A stretch of DNA of 64,000 bases. Origin: Dacryopinax spathularia. Its lineage: Eukaryota > Basidiomycota > Dacrymycetes > Dacrymycetales > Dacrymycetaceae. Shown piece by piece: positions 22,176 to 34,900 of the stretch. Position numbers and translations under genes: made by a program. The stretch spans positions 1,736,001-1,800,000 of the forward strand of contig JBBPFI010000006.1 of NCBI GenBank assembly GCA_037974965.1. The letters run 5' to 3'. Positions within the stretch are counted from its first letter, which is position 1. Every line of letters starts with the position of its first letter. The notes under the pieces were generated by a model, which was given only the letters and a program-made list of their open reading frames with translations, was not told the DNA's origin and searched no databases.

Positions 22176-25100
22176 ATGACTATTGGGGGGAAGAAGAGTG
22201 ACGAGCACGAGACCAGGAATCGAGCGCGAAGGGGCACAGGCTTTCAGTACTTGAATGGGCGGGCCCCTAAGCAAGACTCCGGGTTATGCCCCGCTCACTG
22301 CGCCTTTAGGTTGTCTCGTCTGATGAGTTGTGTTGAGTGGTTGAGCAGAGTTAGCCGGGATTGGAGACGGTGACGACGAAGCGCCGTTACAGGGCCTCCC
22401 CCTTCCCCCCATCGCACAAACGGGTGTTGCTGGGCGATGAACGCATCGCCCCCTGCGAGCCCCTCTGCTCCCGTGACCGGAGTGCAAACGCAAAGGTGGC
22501 GCGCGTAATCCCTGGGTCGCTCCTCACCCGGCTACGTCATAACTCGTGTTGCGTAAGGGGCCTCGACCCCGCCGGTCCCCGGTCCCCACCACTTTTCTCG
22601 TTCTCCGCCTTGACCACTTTGACCACTTTTGCAGTGGAATCTTCGACCTGGAATTTCTGCAATAACCTTACAACCCCACATTTCATTACGGATCTCAGCA
22701 TGAAATTCAGACGGATCGCACTGCGCATCGCTGTTACAGGCGCAGGCTCCTGATTAGGAAACTCAGGGACCTTCCCGGGAGAAGGCGCCGTCCCCGTTTG
22801 ATGAAGGGACTGCTCCCGACCATCGCCAGCAGAGCACAAACGAACAACTGGCCAGCAACATCCACGACAGCAAACCCATAGCACCATTCGATGTCAACTC
22901 TCCTCTATAAAGGCTATATAGGCTCTTTCTGTCTATGAGGCTATGCTAGACAATGGCCGGTGCTATCCCGGGTATTCTGCCTCGGAGGCGATGCATGCTC
23001 TTTCTCTGCCGGCTGGACGAGACGACATCCAACTCTGCTATCCTTCAACCTTGGCAACAATCGCGGGAAAATCGATATGATCGACTCATTCGTTGTCGGA
23101 CATACTCGCACTGGATTGTTATCATGCTACTTTCATGCTGTGAAAGGAGGCTGTCCTACAACGCAACAATGACATCTCCGGGTATCGCCTTCCAACCGAG
23201 GGCGATGTCCGACCCTGGCTAGGCTGTACGCCCCTCCTCTCGCCTTCTTTTCCTGCTTGGTGAGGTCCCGTGACCTAACGCACATGGCTGCCATGTGTCG
23301 CCCGCTTACACCCCAGGCCGCATGGCTTCGAGCCGCCTGGCGCACGGCTCCGGACGAGGCGACGAGCGCTAAGAAGGGCAGCCGAGGAACACGTGCCCTG
23401 AGGGTGCTTGGGGATGTTCCGCCGTTGCCTTTTTTGGGCTGGTTGCACTTCGCAGCTGTGTTTCTGCTCGCAAACATCAGGCGCTTCCCCCCTAGACATC
23501 TGTCATGACTCTCCTGCTGATCCTGCTACTCTATGCTGAGGCGACACACTGCACACCGCTATCAGGAGAATAGCGCAGGATTTCCCCTCCTCCGACTCGG
23601 GTCGTTCTGCTCGGAAGGAGAAAAATCACGGTCCAGTCTGCAACCCGCATGTAGTGCCGTCACAACGGCGCTAGTGGGCTTGACTTGCTCGACTCATGTC
23701 GGACATGATAGACAAGCAGAGCAGGAAGCAACCGGACGGCGGCAAGCTATTCAGTGCGCATGTGCTACCGCCTCACTGTTCGATCAACTTGCGGATTACG
23801 GCGGTCCAAGTCACCCTACTCAATATTCCTAGACAAGGGCAACCCGACCCGCGCTAGTGACCGCCTCCCAATGCGTCCCCCAGACAATGACGACAATCGC
23901 CTTACGCAATGTCCGAGGGTTATCTTTGCCGACGACCACGAGCTTGCCACGTTCTGCTCGCTTACCTTTTGGCCAAGCCGACTTCGCCCTCCCCGCAAGG
24001 TACCGCCTGCTTCTAGCGTCTGCACACCACGCCTCCCCCCCGACTACATTGCGAGATGTGACTGGAAGTTACCTGTCCCTCCCTCCTTCCCGGACAGCAA
24101 CCGTTCTCAAGCTAGTTTATCGGCACGCATGGAACTTCCGATCGAACGATCATGCACTGATCAGCCAAAGGCGATGAACAATGAAGAACGCCTAGTTGTT
24201 GCCAAGAACCTGTACGAACGGTACGAAGCCGGTTTTCCTCGTGCTGCTCATCCGCGCTAACGTGTGCAAAGGACCGATCGGGAGCGTGCTGGTTACCGGT
24301 TACTTCCACGAATTCGCCTCTAGTTCCCTGTGGCTAGTTCGCAGCGCCCACACTGCAGACCACGCTTCTCTCAATATGTGGGGTCTGGCAGCACTATCAT
24401 GAAGTACTATCGGGATCAAACTACCACCATGGATAGCATGTGTGGCAAGACGACTGAATCGACATGACTCTCAAGCTAGCCCTCGCCGTAGCGCGGCGGC
24501 GCGCCATGCTGTGAAGAACAACCTCACCGCATGCTTCGGCATAATGGAGAATGGTCGAATCGCGGCTCCACTGAGTTACTCTGAAACCCCGGGTGAGAGC
24601 GGCATCATCTCTTCACAGTCTGGCATGACCTACTTACAGTCACCGTAGGCACTGTACAACTCGAAGAACCTGCGTGACGAGGAGCTAGTGCATCTCCACG
24701 GGTCTATGCTAGCTCTGCGGCGAGCGCAACTGCATTCCTCCGTTGGAAGCGCTACCGTTCTCAGGAAACGTAGCGTCCGATTCGGCTCGCTGGCATGTCT
24801 CAGATCGGACGAGCGGCGGGTGGAGCCATTGTCGACCACCCGTATTGGCTATGGTTTTCAAGTGGCAACATCAGAGCTAAGCACGTCTACGTGCATCACC
24901 GTGACCGAGGCCGTGGGTTGCAATATGGTGACATGCCTCGGTCGCCGGCGGGCCATGGTTCCCTTTCCGAGCCGCGGGTCAGGGAGCTCACCAAATCTCG
25001 CTAGCATCAACCCTGTGACATTATACAGTAGGTATTCCTCTCCGGTTGCCAGTACCGATGTCCTGGGTAGAATGTAAACATGATATTGAAAGATGGAAAC

Positions 25101-26580
25101 TGAAATGTCCGTATGTGCCCGGCCCTCCCCTCCGCCACGGATCTCGTCAACAAACAGAGTAGATCGAATTGATGATCCACTGTACAGTCCAGAAACGTGA
25201 TCAGCTTGGCCATAGCGGCGCGTATTTCCGATCGGATTGAGGTCTACGAGGAGCGGCGCTTGTGACGTCGGTAGAGCACATGCCGTCGGACACTAGCGCG
25301 ACCGCGCGTCCGTAAGGGGACTGGTTCGTCACAGCGTGCCATTTTCCAGGACGCTTCGTTTTCGTAGGACGCTTCCGGGGCATCAAGTACGATACTCGCT
25401 TTCAGCTCGTACATGTAAGCCGTCGATACAGGATGGGTAGACGGAACGGGGTATCGAGAAGGATGCGTTTCTGGCGTCGTCCCTGACCCCTCGTTTCAGA
25501 GAAGTTCCAAGGCCATTCTCTCGACAATTCCGACGGTTCCCTCCCGACAAAGACACAAATAAGGCCAATAGGATAATTTCCGGACTTGTGATTGCATCTG
25601 ATAGAACGGACTAGGCCATATGCGGATGCAAAGAAGATGGGGTTTGATAGAAGAAGGCGCGGTCCATGCGAATGAGGGACCGTCACTGCCACGGACGCGT
25701 CTTTGGTTCGGTCCAGCCGGAGACCACAACTAGCACCGCGTATCTCCACCACATCTTCCAGGTCCGGTCGGCAGATGGCTACTAGATTAACTGCACTGTT
25801 GCTATTGCTTTCTTCCGTCGGGGACGGTGCTCCGTGCGGCGAGGCTAGCACGTCCGGGTGATGGAATGTACCTCTCAGCCCGTTCACGCGACATCTGCAG
25901 GAAATCAACGCTAGCGTCCGGTTCTGTTTGCTATCGATACTCCCAAGCTCCACCCGCTCTCTCATGATCTTGCTCGCTGCCAGCTTGTCCTGACTCTTGG
26001 TTGCGTGGATCGCCTCCGATCAATCTCGGGCCATACCAGTATCTCAATGAGGAAGGATTCATGAACCCTTCATTTCCCTTGCGGCGCACTCGACGCTAGA
26101 CAACCGGCTTCCTGCACCTTCGTCTTCGGCCTCCTCGAAATGTACTCATGGCCTGTCAGGGCTAATTCAATCTGGTTGGCAACTGGGGCTGTCTTCTCGC
26201 TTCGTCACTCTGTTGCACACCCCGCGAGGAGGCGGTCCCGCATCAGAGGCTGGCCTTTCCGGGAGGGAGGGTCCCTTTCGGCATCATTCACCCCTTCATC
26301 ACCGTGACCTCTCACCAAGCGTGACCTTGGTCCAGACAATGCATAAAAGCGCCCCCAAATCGGCTGCTTTCATGCATCAAACACAGAGCCTTGGGCTTCA
26401 ATCCCCCTCGCCGCATACCTCCTCTCCTAACAAGCAATCTCTTTCTCACAATGAACAACAACAACACCCACTGTCAACAGTGCCTCGAGCTGCAACGCGC
26501 CGGCAGGACTCCAACGTATGTACCACCAGTTCGCGACATCATAGCGCATATACTGACCTTCCGGTGTTGTAGCCACGCCT
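22176..26580. other. 4.4-kb gene-poor region
   Basis: This is the longest non-coding stretch of the first 53 kb. The longest frames are a minus-strand one at 25402-25965 (187 codons, ATG start) and a plus-strand one at 23754-24260. Neither shows a domain I recognise, nor splice partners. I see no terminal repeats, tRNA or tandem arrays. A short untranslated exon of the cyclophilin gene probably lies at 26.40-26.51 kb. It could hold non-coding RNA, a decayed repeat, or fast-evolving orphan genes. Confidence 0.45.
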
Positions 26581-27267
26581 ATGTATGCGCATGTCGTACA
26601 CTTCAACCCCATTGATGCTGACACCCGTCTGTAGCTCGACATCTCCATCGATGGAGCGTACAACGGCCGTCTTATCTTCGTCCTGCGTCCCGACACTGTA
26701 CCTATTACGGTACAGAACTTCGTCAACCTAATTCGCGCCCCTCCCCTGCCCAATGGCATCGGCTATACCAACACCGTGTTCCACAGGATCGAGCCTCTTG
26801 TAAGTCTTTCAGTGGTCCGCATCGCGCATATATGCTGATATTTTGTCTAGTTTGCGGCTGTTGGAGGCATCAACGATGGCCAGGCGGGAAGGAGCAGCTT
26901 CAACACGCTGTACTTCCCTGATGAGAACTTCATCTTGCCTTTCGGCGGGGCTGGGACGGTAGGTGATCTGCCACCCTGTCAGCCTGGTCTCTTACAGATG
27001 CACAGCTTGCGATGAACAACGCTGGCCCCAACACGAATGGCAGTCAGGTGAGCAACTCCTGACCCCAGCCGAATAGAATAGTATCTAACACTTTCTTGCC
27101 TTCAGTTCTTCATCACCTTCCGTCCCACCACGGAGCTCAACGGAAGGAATGTCGTGTTCGGCTACATGTGCTCCGGCTTCTCGACTCTCCAGGCGATGGA
27201 GAGCGCTGCCCAGGTCGGCTATCCTCTCCAGAGGCGCGTCCAGATCATCGGCTGTGGCGTGTTCTAG
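26581..27267 (+). CDS. Divergent cyclophilin-type peptidyl-prolyl isomerase
   Basis: Five short exons encode a cyclophilin fold: LDISIDGAYNGRLIFVLRPDTVPITVQNFVNLI, YTNTVFHRIEPL, AAVGGINDGQAG, FPDENFILPFGGAGT, LAMNNAGPNTNGSQFFITF, NVVFGYMCSGFSTLQAM and a C-terminal strand IIGCGVF. I put the start at ATG 26581 (MYAH), because the upstream frame MNNNNTHCQQ (26451) does not splice into the right phase. Of the human CypA active-site set, the Arg of FHRI, the Phe, and the Gln-x-Phe of SQFF are kept. The Gln of 'MCQGG' is Val here, the Trp of 'EWLDG' is missing and the following His is Asn. It should still fold, but proline isomerase activity and cyclosporin binding are doubtful. Confidence 0.75.
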
Positions 27268-28455
27268 CCACATCCTGTGTGATTCTCAACAAAAAGCCTT
27301 ACTATCACCACTCCTTTCTTCTTCTTTTCTTTTATTTTCACGTGCGCTCACCCTCCTTTCCGCCTTCGCTAATGTACGCGCTTCAGCTTTTGGTTTAGCT
27401 TAGTATAACAGTCCTTAGGTCGTATGTTGATAGTTCTACTCCACCACCAAATATATGCGCGATTTTTTTCACATACGGCAGCAGTCGTTCGCGCGAACGA
27501 TCGAATACTGGATGAGGAAGACTGGAACCGCCTAACAGAATGGCCTTATCATTGTACTTCGTGATGTGAAAGGCATCAGAAAGCACCTTTGAAGCAAGAC
27601 CAGTGACGGCACACATCACCTTACATCTATCCAATCTCCGTCTGATTGCTTCTTATTTGAAAGTTCACTCATGTTAGCTTATCTTTAAAAAAGAGAAAAT
27701 GATTTGAAAGAGTCCTCTTGGCTTTCAAGAAGGCACAAGCCTTGGTTTGAGTCGTTGCAACAGTTTCACTCCCTTAGAACTCCGCATGACGAGTCGCTGT
27801 TTCATGCTCCACCACAAACAATCCGAACGCGATGCTTCAATCATCTCTCAAGGCCTTATGCTGACTATGTTTCACTTTTCTAGTGACGAGCGCTTCAGGC
27901 CAACATGGTGCAAGGTCTATGTGTGACAACGAGGAGAGCCTGAGAAATTCAGGGCCAACACCCACGCCTGGCCTGGTCGTCGTTCAAGGAAAACACCTTC
28001 GCGGCCTTGTACGGACAGGGCATAGTCGTACGCAGAGCAATATAGTGTATCGCATTGCCGTCTAACGACTAACGGCGGTCGTGTCACTCAAGAGACGCTC
28101 ATCGCAACCATCGAGAGCGAGTAAGGGGCACGTGAAACATTGTTGGCCTTGGCCCCCTTCTCGGCAGAGCGCCGGCATGGGCGATCGGAATCGGGGCGCG
28201 GGGGATATTCGCTTCCGGGCCTCGGTATGGACCCTGAATACCGAACGGAAGGGAAGGGTGATCGGCCGTTGAGCGCATCAATGGGCAACGGGCCACTGTG
28301 GCGGCGTGGGTTACTTGGCATTGCCATTGCGAACTATTACTTTGCAGACTACAACCATCAGCGACAACACTTCTCACTTGCAGTTACAACGACAACTTGA
28401 ATACTTATTGGATTAAATACATCGACGACATATCATCTTGACGTCTTTGGATATC
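27268..28455. other. 1.2-kb intergenic region
   Basis: This lies between the cyclophilin and the orphan gene, both on plus. A 79-codon minus-strand frame at 27395-27634 has no family match. The first 200 bases are T-rich and probably the cyclophilin 3' flank. No repeats or RNA genes were seen. Confidence 0.45.
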
Positions 28456-30273
28456 ATGACGGACGTCGAGAACAACGGCCACAAGCGCGACTTGCTGGCT
28501 GGGGAGGGTGGAAAGATGCACCAGCACGGGGAGACGAAGTGAGTCTTATCACCCATACGCCTCTGCTCGTTACTGACAATCTGGCTTGTAGAGAAGGAAG
28601 AAAGGCGCCGCCGACGATAGAGAGCGTTAAGCACATACTCAAGGTACGTGTTCTCCTGGAATACGATACTGAACAAAGGCTGACGGCGCGTACAGCTCAT
28701 CTCTAACCTGCCACCGCCGCTTCTCCCTCGAGTGCAGGGATACACTCCTGTGCCGCCTCCGATTGACATCAACCGGATCACAGAACATCCTACCGGACAC
28801 CGGTCAACAGTGTCGATATCTGAGAAACCGGTTGAGGTAAAGCGAGAAGGCTCCGTCTCGCCGCAAGCACCCAAACGGAAACGAGAAGACGACGAGCCGC
28901 CTGCACCACCCACCGCTGTCAATCCAGAGGAGATAGAAAGCTCCCCGCCAGTCAAGAAGCTGCGCATGAACAACGGAGTGGCGTTTGATGGGTCTCCTAT
29001 CCCTGCTGTACGTGTTGCGGGCGTGACGTTTGCGAGCCCGTCTGTGCCGCCTTCTACGCCGGACTCGAATGGGAGGCAGCATGCGGCTGGTGGGTTTGAT
29101 GTGCCTAAGCGGCGACATAAGTCACAGCTCGTCGCCATGCGCGACGCTTTGGTCAAGCATATCCGACAGTGAGTACCCCCTACTCCCCGCCGTAACTATG
29201 GCTGATCATGCTACAGGAGCAAGAAATCCGCCGACCACCTCTGGGAAGACAGCCTCTACCTCGAGACCGCCATCCCCGGCTCCCCACCCTCGAACGACCC
29301 TCCCTTCTCCTCCCTCCTCCAGAAAACCGACAGCATCCTCTTCGCCCTCTCCGCCCTCTGGGGCGAAGAAGAGCACATGTCGGTCGAGAACGAGATCTGG
29401 CGGAGTTACGGCGAGGCGTTCCTCGAGTATGGGGAATGGAAGGCCAAGCGGGAGACGGATGCTTATTTGCCGTGTGCGAGGTATTTGGGCGCGGGGAGGT
29501 GGAATCGGTTTATCCAGCGGGCGCAGGAGGTGCTTCGCGCGTGGGAGCAGTATGCTGCTTCCCCGCCTAACACCGGCACTGCGGCTAGTGGGAGCGGCGG
29601 ACCGAGCAGCACGAGCATCAACAGCGGCATCGCCCTAACCCACTGGATCCTCGCGAGCGCACACAACTGGTGCGCCGAATCCCATATACGGCACGCGGCT
29701 CAAGTATCTCGCCAAGCGTACAAGGATGGCGGGCTGGGCGAGCTCAGAGTGGGGGAATACGACTATCTCCAGGACCGAGGGTGGAGGAACACGCTCAAGG
29801 TGCCTAAGAGCGTGCCGAGGAGCATATCAGCAGCGAGGTTTCATACGGAGCGGAGCGGCGTCTACCTGGACCGGGCGAGAGGGGCTCTGCTCGCACCGGA
29901 TTTCCTAGCGACGAACTTCCCGAAGACGTGGGAGAACTGCTCGCGTTCCCTTACTCGGCATGAGGCAAGCGAGCAGCCCACCCCGCCGCACGCTGCGAGT
30001 GCGTTCAACCCTTGGTCTTCCGACCCGCTCGCGACGTACAAAGTCCCCACTCAAGCAGCCGGGGACGCATTCTCCTTCCAATGGCCTATCGACCTCCGTT
30101 CGCCCGCCACTCACTTCTGCGCGTTCGGCAGGAGCCTGCTGTACGAGATTGGAAGCGGGGCTTGGCCGGGGTGTGATGCCAGCACGAGGCCGTTCGGGCT
30201 TGGAGTCTGTTTTTCGCGGGAGAGGGAGAGGGAGGTGGGGGGTGGGCTGCCGGGACATTCGCTCTGGCGATGA
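28456..30273 (+). CDS. Orphan nuclear-looking protein
   Basis: Four exons start at MTDVENNGHKRDLLAG and encode about 550 residues. Joins at GETK|EGRKAPP, KHILK|LISNLPPPLLPRV and HIRQ|SKKSADHLWEDS keep frame. Basic clusters (PKRKRED, PVKKLR, PKRRHKS) suggest nuclear import. The region from about residue 200 is rich in aromatic residues and well conserved-looking (LYLETAIPG, LWGEEEHMSVENEIWRSYGEAFLEYGEW, WNRFIQRAQEVLRAWEQY, LTHWILASAHNW). I recognise no domain; it may be a basidiomycete-specific transcription or chromatin factor. The frame is open to a TGA at 30273 with a Gly/Arg/Glu-rich end. Confidence 0.65.
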
Positions 30274-30467
30274 TGGCTGGTATTGACTTGACTTATTGAG
30301 GTATTTAGATTGGTTGGCTGTTGATATTCTTGTTTATTGGTGGAGGACGAGGTTGGGGGACAGTGTATCATTATTAGATAGTGCACAGATGTACATTTAC
30401 AGAGTGGTCATTAATTGACTGCTACAGTCCGCATTTCCTTTTCATGAACCTGCCAAATCCGTGTCGA

Positions 30468-31514
30468 TTACCGATTTTCTTGGACCACACGGTCAATGAA
30501 CGGCAGCGGGATCTGCGAGAACGCATATGCTGCCAGTCCAATCACTGTGTTACCCATCAGCAGGCGCTCGAACATCCGACAAAGAGGAAGACACTCACCA
30601 AACCCGGAGAACTTCTCCTGCGGCGTATGGAAATACACACTCGTAATGAGGACCATCCACCCCCAAAGCAGCAACAACGCCGTCGCTGCCCCCGTAGCGA
30701 CCAAATGCGCCGTCGTGGGCACAACACCCCTCTTCTTCGCGTACCAGATCAACCCCCAGCTTAGAGCGATTTCATCCACCAGGAAGAGGACGGCCAAGGT
30801 GAGGAGGAATATGTGGCCCGAGACGTCGTGTCCCTTCCTGATCCTCGGCGCTAACCGGAAGCCCTCAGGCGGTGGAGGGACACCAGGAGCGAGGAAGAGC
30901 TCCGGATGCGATTCAGGCGAGACCTCTTTATGGCTGTAGCAGAACTGGGCGGGTACGGGGAGGAGATAGGCGGACTCGAATTCCAGTGCGTTGGGGTTGG
31001 TGGACTTCGTTCCTGCTAGTGGAGTCGATAGGGGCGCAGCTGTATTGGGCACGGGGAGGACGCATTCTCCACCTGAGAGAAGGCGGACGCGGTCCATCAT
31101 TGCTGGACCGAAGAACCAGGCTGTGAAGGAGAGGAAGGCTATTGTTGCCAGTATGTACCGGACTAGGCTTGAGCTGCGCTTGAGAGGGTGTGGCGAAGCA
31201 GCCCAGTGCACGAAGAATGCCAGCGATGTCCATCCCCATGCGTACTTGACGAACACTTGGTTGAGGATGTTGTGCTTGTTTGCAAAGTACGAGTCGGTGG
31301 GCGTGGAGGCTGTCATGCTCGCTACGACTGATTCGGACTGGGCTGTCGCGTTGAGGTGTGAGTAGAGTGTGCCGAGTGTGATGAGTGCCAACAGGCCGAC
31401 AGCTGCGATTGTTCGCGGTCGGATGCCTGCGGCTTCGGGCGGTTTGGGCGCTGACGATGGTTGTGAGGACGGCATGGTTGGTGGATGTGAACGCTGTCGT
31501 AGTTGGGTTGACAT
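30468..31514 (-). CDS. SCS3: FIT family lipid-droplet/ER protein (FIT2/Scs3-like)
   Basis: Two exons encode about 330 residues with several membrane helices (TIAAVGLLALITLGTLYSHL, YILATIAFLSFTAWFFG, IFLLTLAVLFLVDEIALSWG, HLVATGAATALLLLWGWMVL, FVIGLAAYAF). Two signatures of the FIT2/Scs3 family are clear: GHDVSGHIFLLTLAVLFL and TSVYFHTPQEKFSGFVIG. Each contains one of the two conserved His residues required by this ER lipid phosphatase-like family. FIT2 proteins cleave fatty acyl-CoA in the ER and are needed for lipid-droplet budding and phospholipid homeostasis. I chose the Met at 31514 (MSTQLRQRS); an in-frame Met at 31610 would add 32 residues without obvious function. The intron near the C-terminus (KFSGF|VIGL) has a strong donor. 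Confidence 0.88.
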   Translation of the reverse strand: MSTQLRQRSHPPTMPSSQPSSAPKPPEAAGIRPRTIAAVGLLALITLGTLYSHLNATAQSESVVASMTASTPTDSYFANKHNILNQVFVKYAWGWTSLAFFVHWAASPHPLKRSSSLVRYILATIAFLSFTAWFFGPAMMDRVRLLSGGECVLPVPNTAAPLSTPLAGTKSTNPNALEFESAYLLPVPAQFCYSHKEVSPESHPELFLAPGVPPPPEGFRLAPRIRKGHDVSGHIFLLTLAVLFLVDEIALSWGLIWYAKKRGVVPTTAHLVATGAATALLLLWGWMVLITSVYFHTPQEKFSGFGECLPLCRMFERLLMGNTVIGLAAYAFSQIPLPFIDRVVQENR

Positions 31515-31911
31515 TGTACGAGGAAGGAGGAGAAGGGGAAGAACAGGCGCCCGTCTCATCCACGATGGGCTGCACGTTGTTGAGGGTCCACACCTTTGCT
31601 GTGATGTCATCCCCCCCTCCCTCAGACGGGGGTACTGAGGCGGGGAAACACGTCGCCCGTCGCCTCGCAGCTACACATGCCAGGCACAACCAAACGGCAA
31701 GGTATGGTACAATGAAAGTGAATGATTATGAAAGGCGATGTATGTGTACGTGAAAGATCGTACAGGAATAATGAGAGTTATCTACATTTACAATGGCTTA
31801 GCAAGCTGTAATAGGTCGACTCTGATGTAGTGGATGGGGTCCCTGATATGTGCTAGATATGTCAACCGCGGCGATAGTCGATCCGAGGTGTGGTAAAGCG
31901 TTCCGAATAAG
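31515..31911. other. FIT2 promoter and translocase 3' flank
   Basis: The 397 bases between two minus-strand genes include AT-richer sequence around 31.7-31.85 kb. No other feature was seen. Confidence 0.45.
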
Positions 31912-34900
31912 CTAAGCACCATTCCGTCCCTTACTCCCACCGCCGAACAGCTCAACAAGCTCATTCATCCGAGCTTCCTTCTTCGTCCGGGCATCTTCGC
32001 GACCTTTCATACCAGAGAACGCCTGCCATTACCCGATGAGCAAGATTGGGGATATGCGGTCACGGGTGCGTACCTGCTTGATGAACTCTTTCTTCCGCTC
32101 CTGGATCTCGAGGACTTTGCTCTCGACTGTATCGTCGGCAATCACTACTCAAAAATTAGCTGAGGCAGGCGTCATTTGGAGGGCCCGTACGCTGGTAAAC
32201 TCGGACGTTCTTCTTCTGACCTATCCGGTTCACACGGTCGATAGCTTGAGATTCAATAGATTCCTATGATGACGGGTCAGGCGTTGCTGAGAAGAGAACA
32301 GGGCAAGGTTACTCACTTGCCACCATCTATAAGGTGTCCAAACCACGTTAGTACGTTTCGTCTAACTGCTATGGCAGAGACTTACGGATCCATCTGTTCA
32401 TCAGCGATCAGCACTGTGAAACGCATCGGCACATGGCGCGACATACCAAAAACACATTATTAGCCACGGTCAGATTCAGTCCCAATGCTCCAGCCTTCAA
32501 AGAGATGAGCATGACCATCGGCAGCTTGGGCGCCTTGCTCCCAAAGATGCCTTTGCCCTTCCCGTTACCTCGTTTCGGAGGCGGCCGTGGCTCGTCATCG
32601 TCATCTTCATATTCGGTCTCACTCTCCTCCATCTCGACCACAGCGGGCTTAGAAAACTCAGCAAGAACTTCTTGACGTTTCTTGGCCGACATGGAGCCGT
32701 CGAAGCGGACGAACGTGATGCTGCTATACGGTCAGCTTTGAATCTTGAAAGTGGAGTACATACTTACCCTTCCTCCTCTAGCGCAATCGCAATCTACAGG
32801 ATGATCAGGCTAATGCAAAGGACTGGGCTGACACCACCTACCTTATCGAGGTACGACGTAAACTGCGAGAACACCAAGCTCTTCTCTCCCGCCGGGAGCA
32901 GCTTTAGCAGCTCAATAAGTTGCATCGTCTTGACCGAAGGAGGCGAGTCCGGCTCGTTCGCTTTGTATGCATCTGCGAGGTCGTCGATAGCGACGGGCTT
33001 GGGCTCGATGAGGTCTCCGAGGGAGACACGGCCGCGATCCTGTTCTTGATCAGCTCTTGAAGTAAGGCATAACCGGGATTTCGTACCATAGGGCAGGTCG
33101 GGGTGGAGGATCGTTCTATGATCTGGAGATCATGAGTATAACGGTCGGTCGTGACTGGAAGGCGGTCTCCATACCGTTGTGATGCATTCCAAGCAGAAAT
33201 AATGCGCGCAAGGCAGAATTCTCGGGTCCTTCAGATTGTCATAACAGCTGCAGAAGATCAGTACGGGGCTTTGGATCCTATGGCATGTACCGACATCGGG
33301 CATTCTTCGCTGTCTTCAATAGCGCGGGCCAAGGTGATCTGTAGCCTCTCGATCTCTTCGGGCGCAAGTTTCTTGGCCGGTTTGGTGTTAGGCTTGGTCC
33401 GTGCAGCTTTCAGCTCCTGTACCCGACGGTCAGTGCGAAGCGGGCCGCTGGATAAAGTGGCTGAACTTCAAGGTAATTTGGCGGCACCAAGGCTGGATGT
33501 ATAGCCAGTTGCCGTAAGCGAGTGAGCATGCTGAGAACGTTGGCTGGAGCCTGGCAAAGAGGTCAGCTAATGCATGTAGATACCCTTGACGTGGGCACGT
33601 ACAGCAACCGGGTCTCTCGAAGATCCGTCCATATACTCCTGGAAACGTCGACGAGATTCGGCTTCAATGGCGTTGTAGACCTTGCGGGTCTGGTCATCCA
33701 GAGTAACGCGAACGACGACCATTTCTACCGGTGGCAGCGGTACCAGTGGTTTTCCATTTTCGTCTTGCATCTGACAAGATGTCAGCATTGCTGTTATAGA
33801 GCAAAACGCGCCGCACCTCTTTGGTTCGACGGATACATATTGAGTTCATCAATGCCTTGAGGAGATCTACAGCCGTGAGCGAGCCTTGCGTAAGCGGACG
33901 GACGAGCAGGCGCTTGAAGAAGTCTGGTTGATCTAATGGCCGACATATCCGCAAGAAGGATAATAGACTGCCCAGGTCCTGCACGAAGTCGGCATTCAAA
34001 ATACCGTATACACACAGATGTGCTTACATTCGGCGAGTTAATCTACAAGATTGTGATCAGTACGTTCTTTATGAGAGTGCGGCCGTGGTGCTCACTATCG
34101 GTGTTCCAGTAACAACCTAGCACAGAGTCAAAAAGACAAGTCAGGAATGGAGTGCTGACATACCCAACGTCGATCCGCCTCCAGCGCACAGACAGCCTGA
34201 GTCATCAAAGCCCTTGGATTCCGGACGGTGTGGCCCTCGTCAAGGATCACTCGCTTAGGACGATGAGTGCTGATCATAAATTCTCATAGTGCCTCTTACC
34301 TTCCACTTCATGTCAAATAACGGCAGCTTCTTCTTTGCCCTCTTCTTCGGCGGACCATCCTCGGTAGCACTCCTGTCCATCTCTGATACGACGGTTTGAT
34401 AGGTAGTGATGACCACGTCGAATTTCGCCAACTGCTTTGATGAGACGTCGCGTCCGTTGCCGTGATAGACATGGGATGATAATCGACCAGGAGCTACGTG
34501 TTCGGATATCTGACCTTCCCAGTTCGACAGGACGGAGAGCGGCACGACTGCAAGGTTTCATTCAGGGTTAGCAGTAAAATCTAAGCGGAAACAACTGACC
34601 TATGAGCGTACTGTTGGAAAACTCGGGCGTTTCTTCCTTTTTCGTTGCCAATATCAGGGCAAGCATGGTTAGAGTCTTCCCTACAACCAGGTTCAGTGGA
34701 TGCCCTATACCATACAGGTACGACATACCTAAGCCCATGGCATCTGCCATGATTCCTCCCTTGCCCAAGGTGGGTCGCTCTGCTTGTGGCGTCTGAGTGG
34801 CCACTGTCCTTACGATTAGCGAAAATAAGAATGAGGGATGTATCGGACATACGATTGAACCAATATGTCTGCGCGGAATCCAATGAGCTGCTACGGTCAT

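Noticed and set aside
25402-25965. 187-codon minus-strand frame with ATG
   Set aside because: No domain, no supporting introns, and isolated in a gene-poor region; recorded in the gap description only.
28140-28272. GC-rich stretch considered as a tRNA or snRNA
   Set aside because: No cloverleaf, no A/B box pair and no Sm-like motif.
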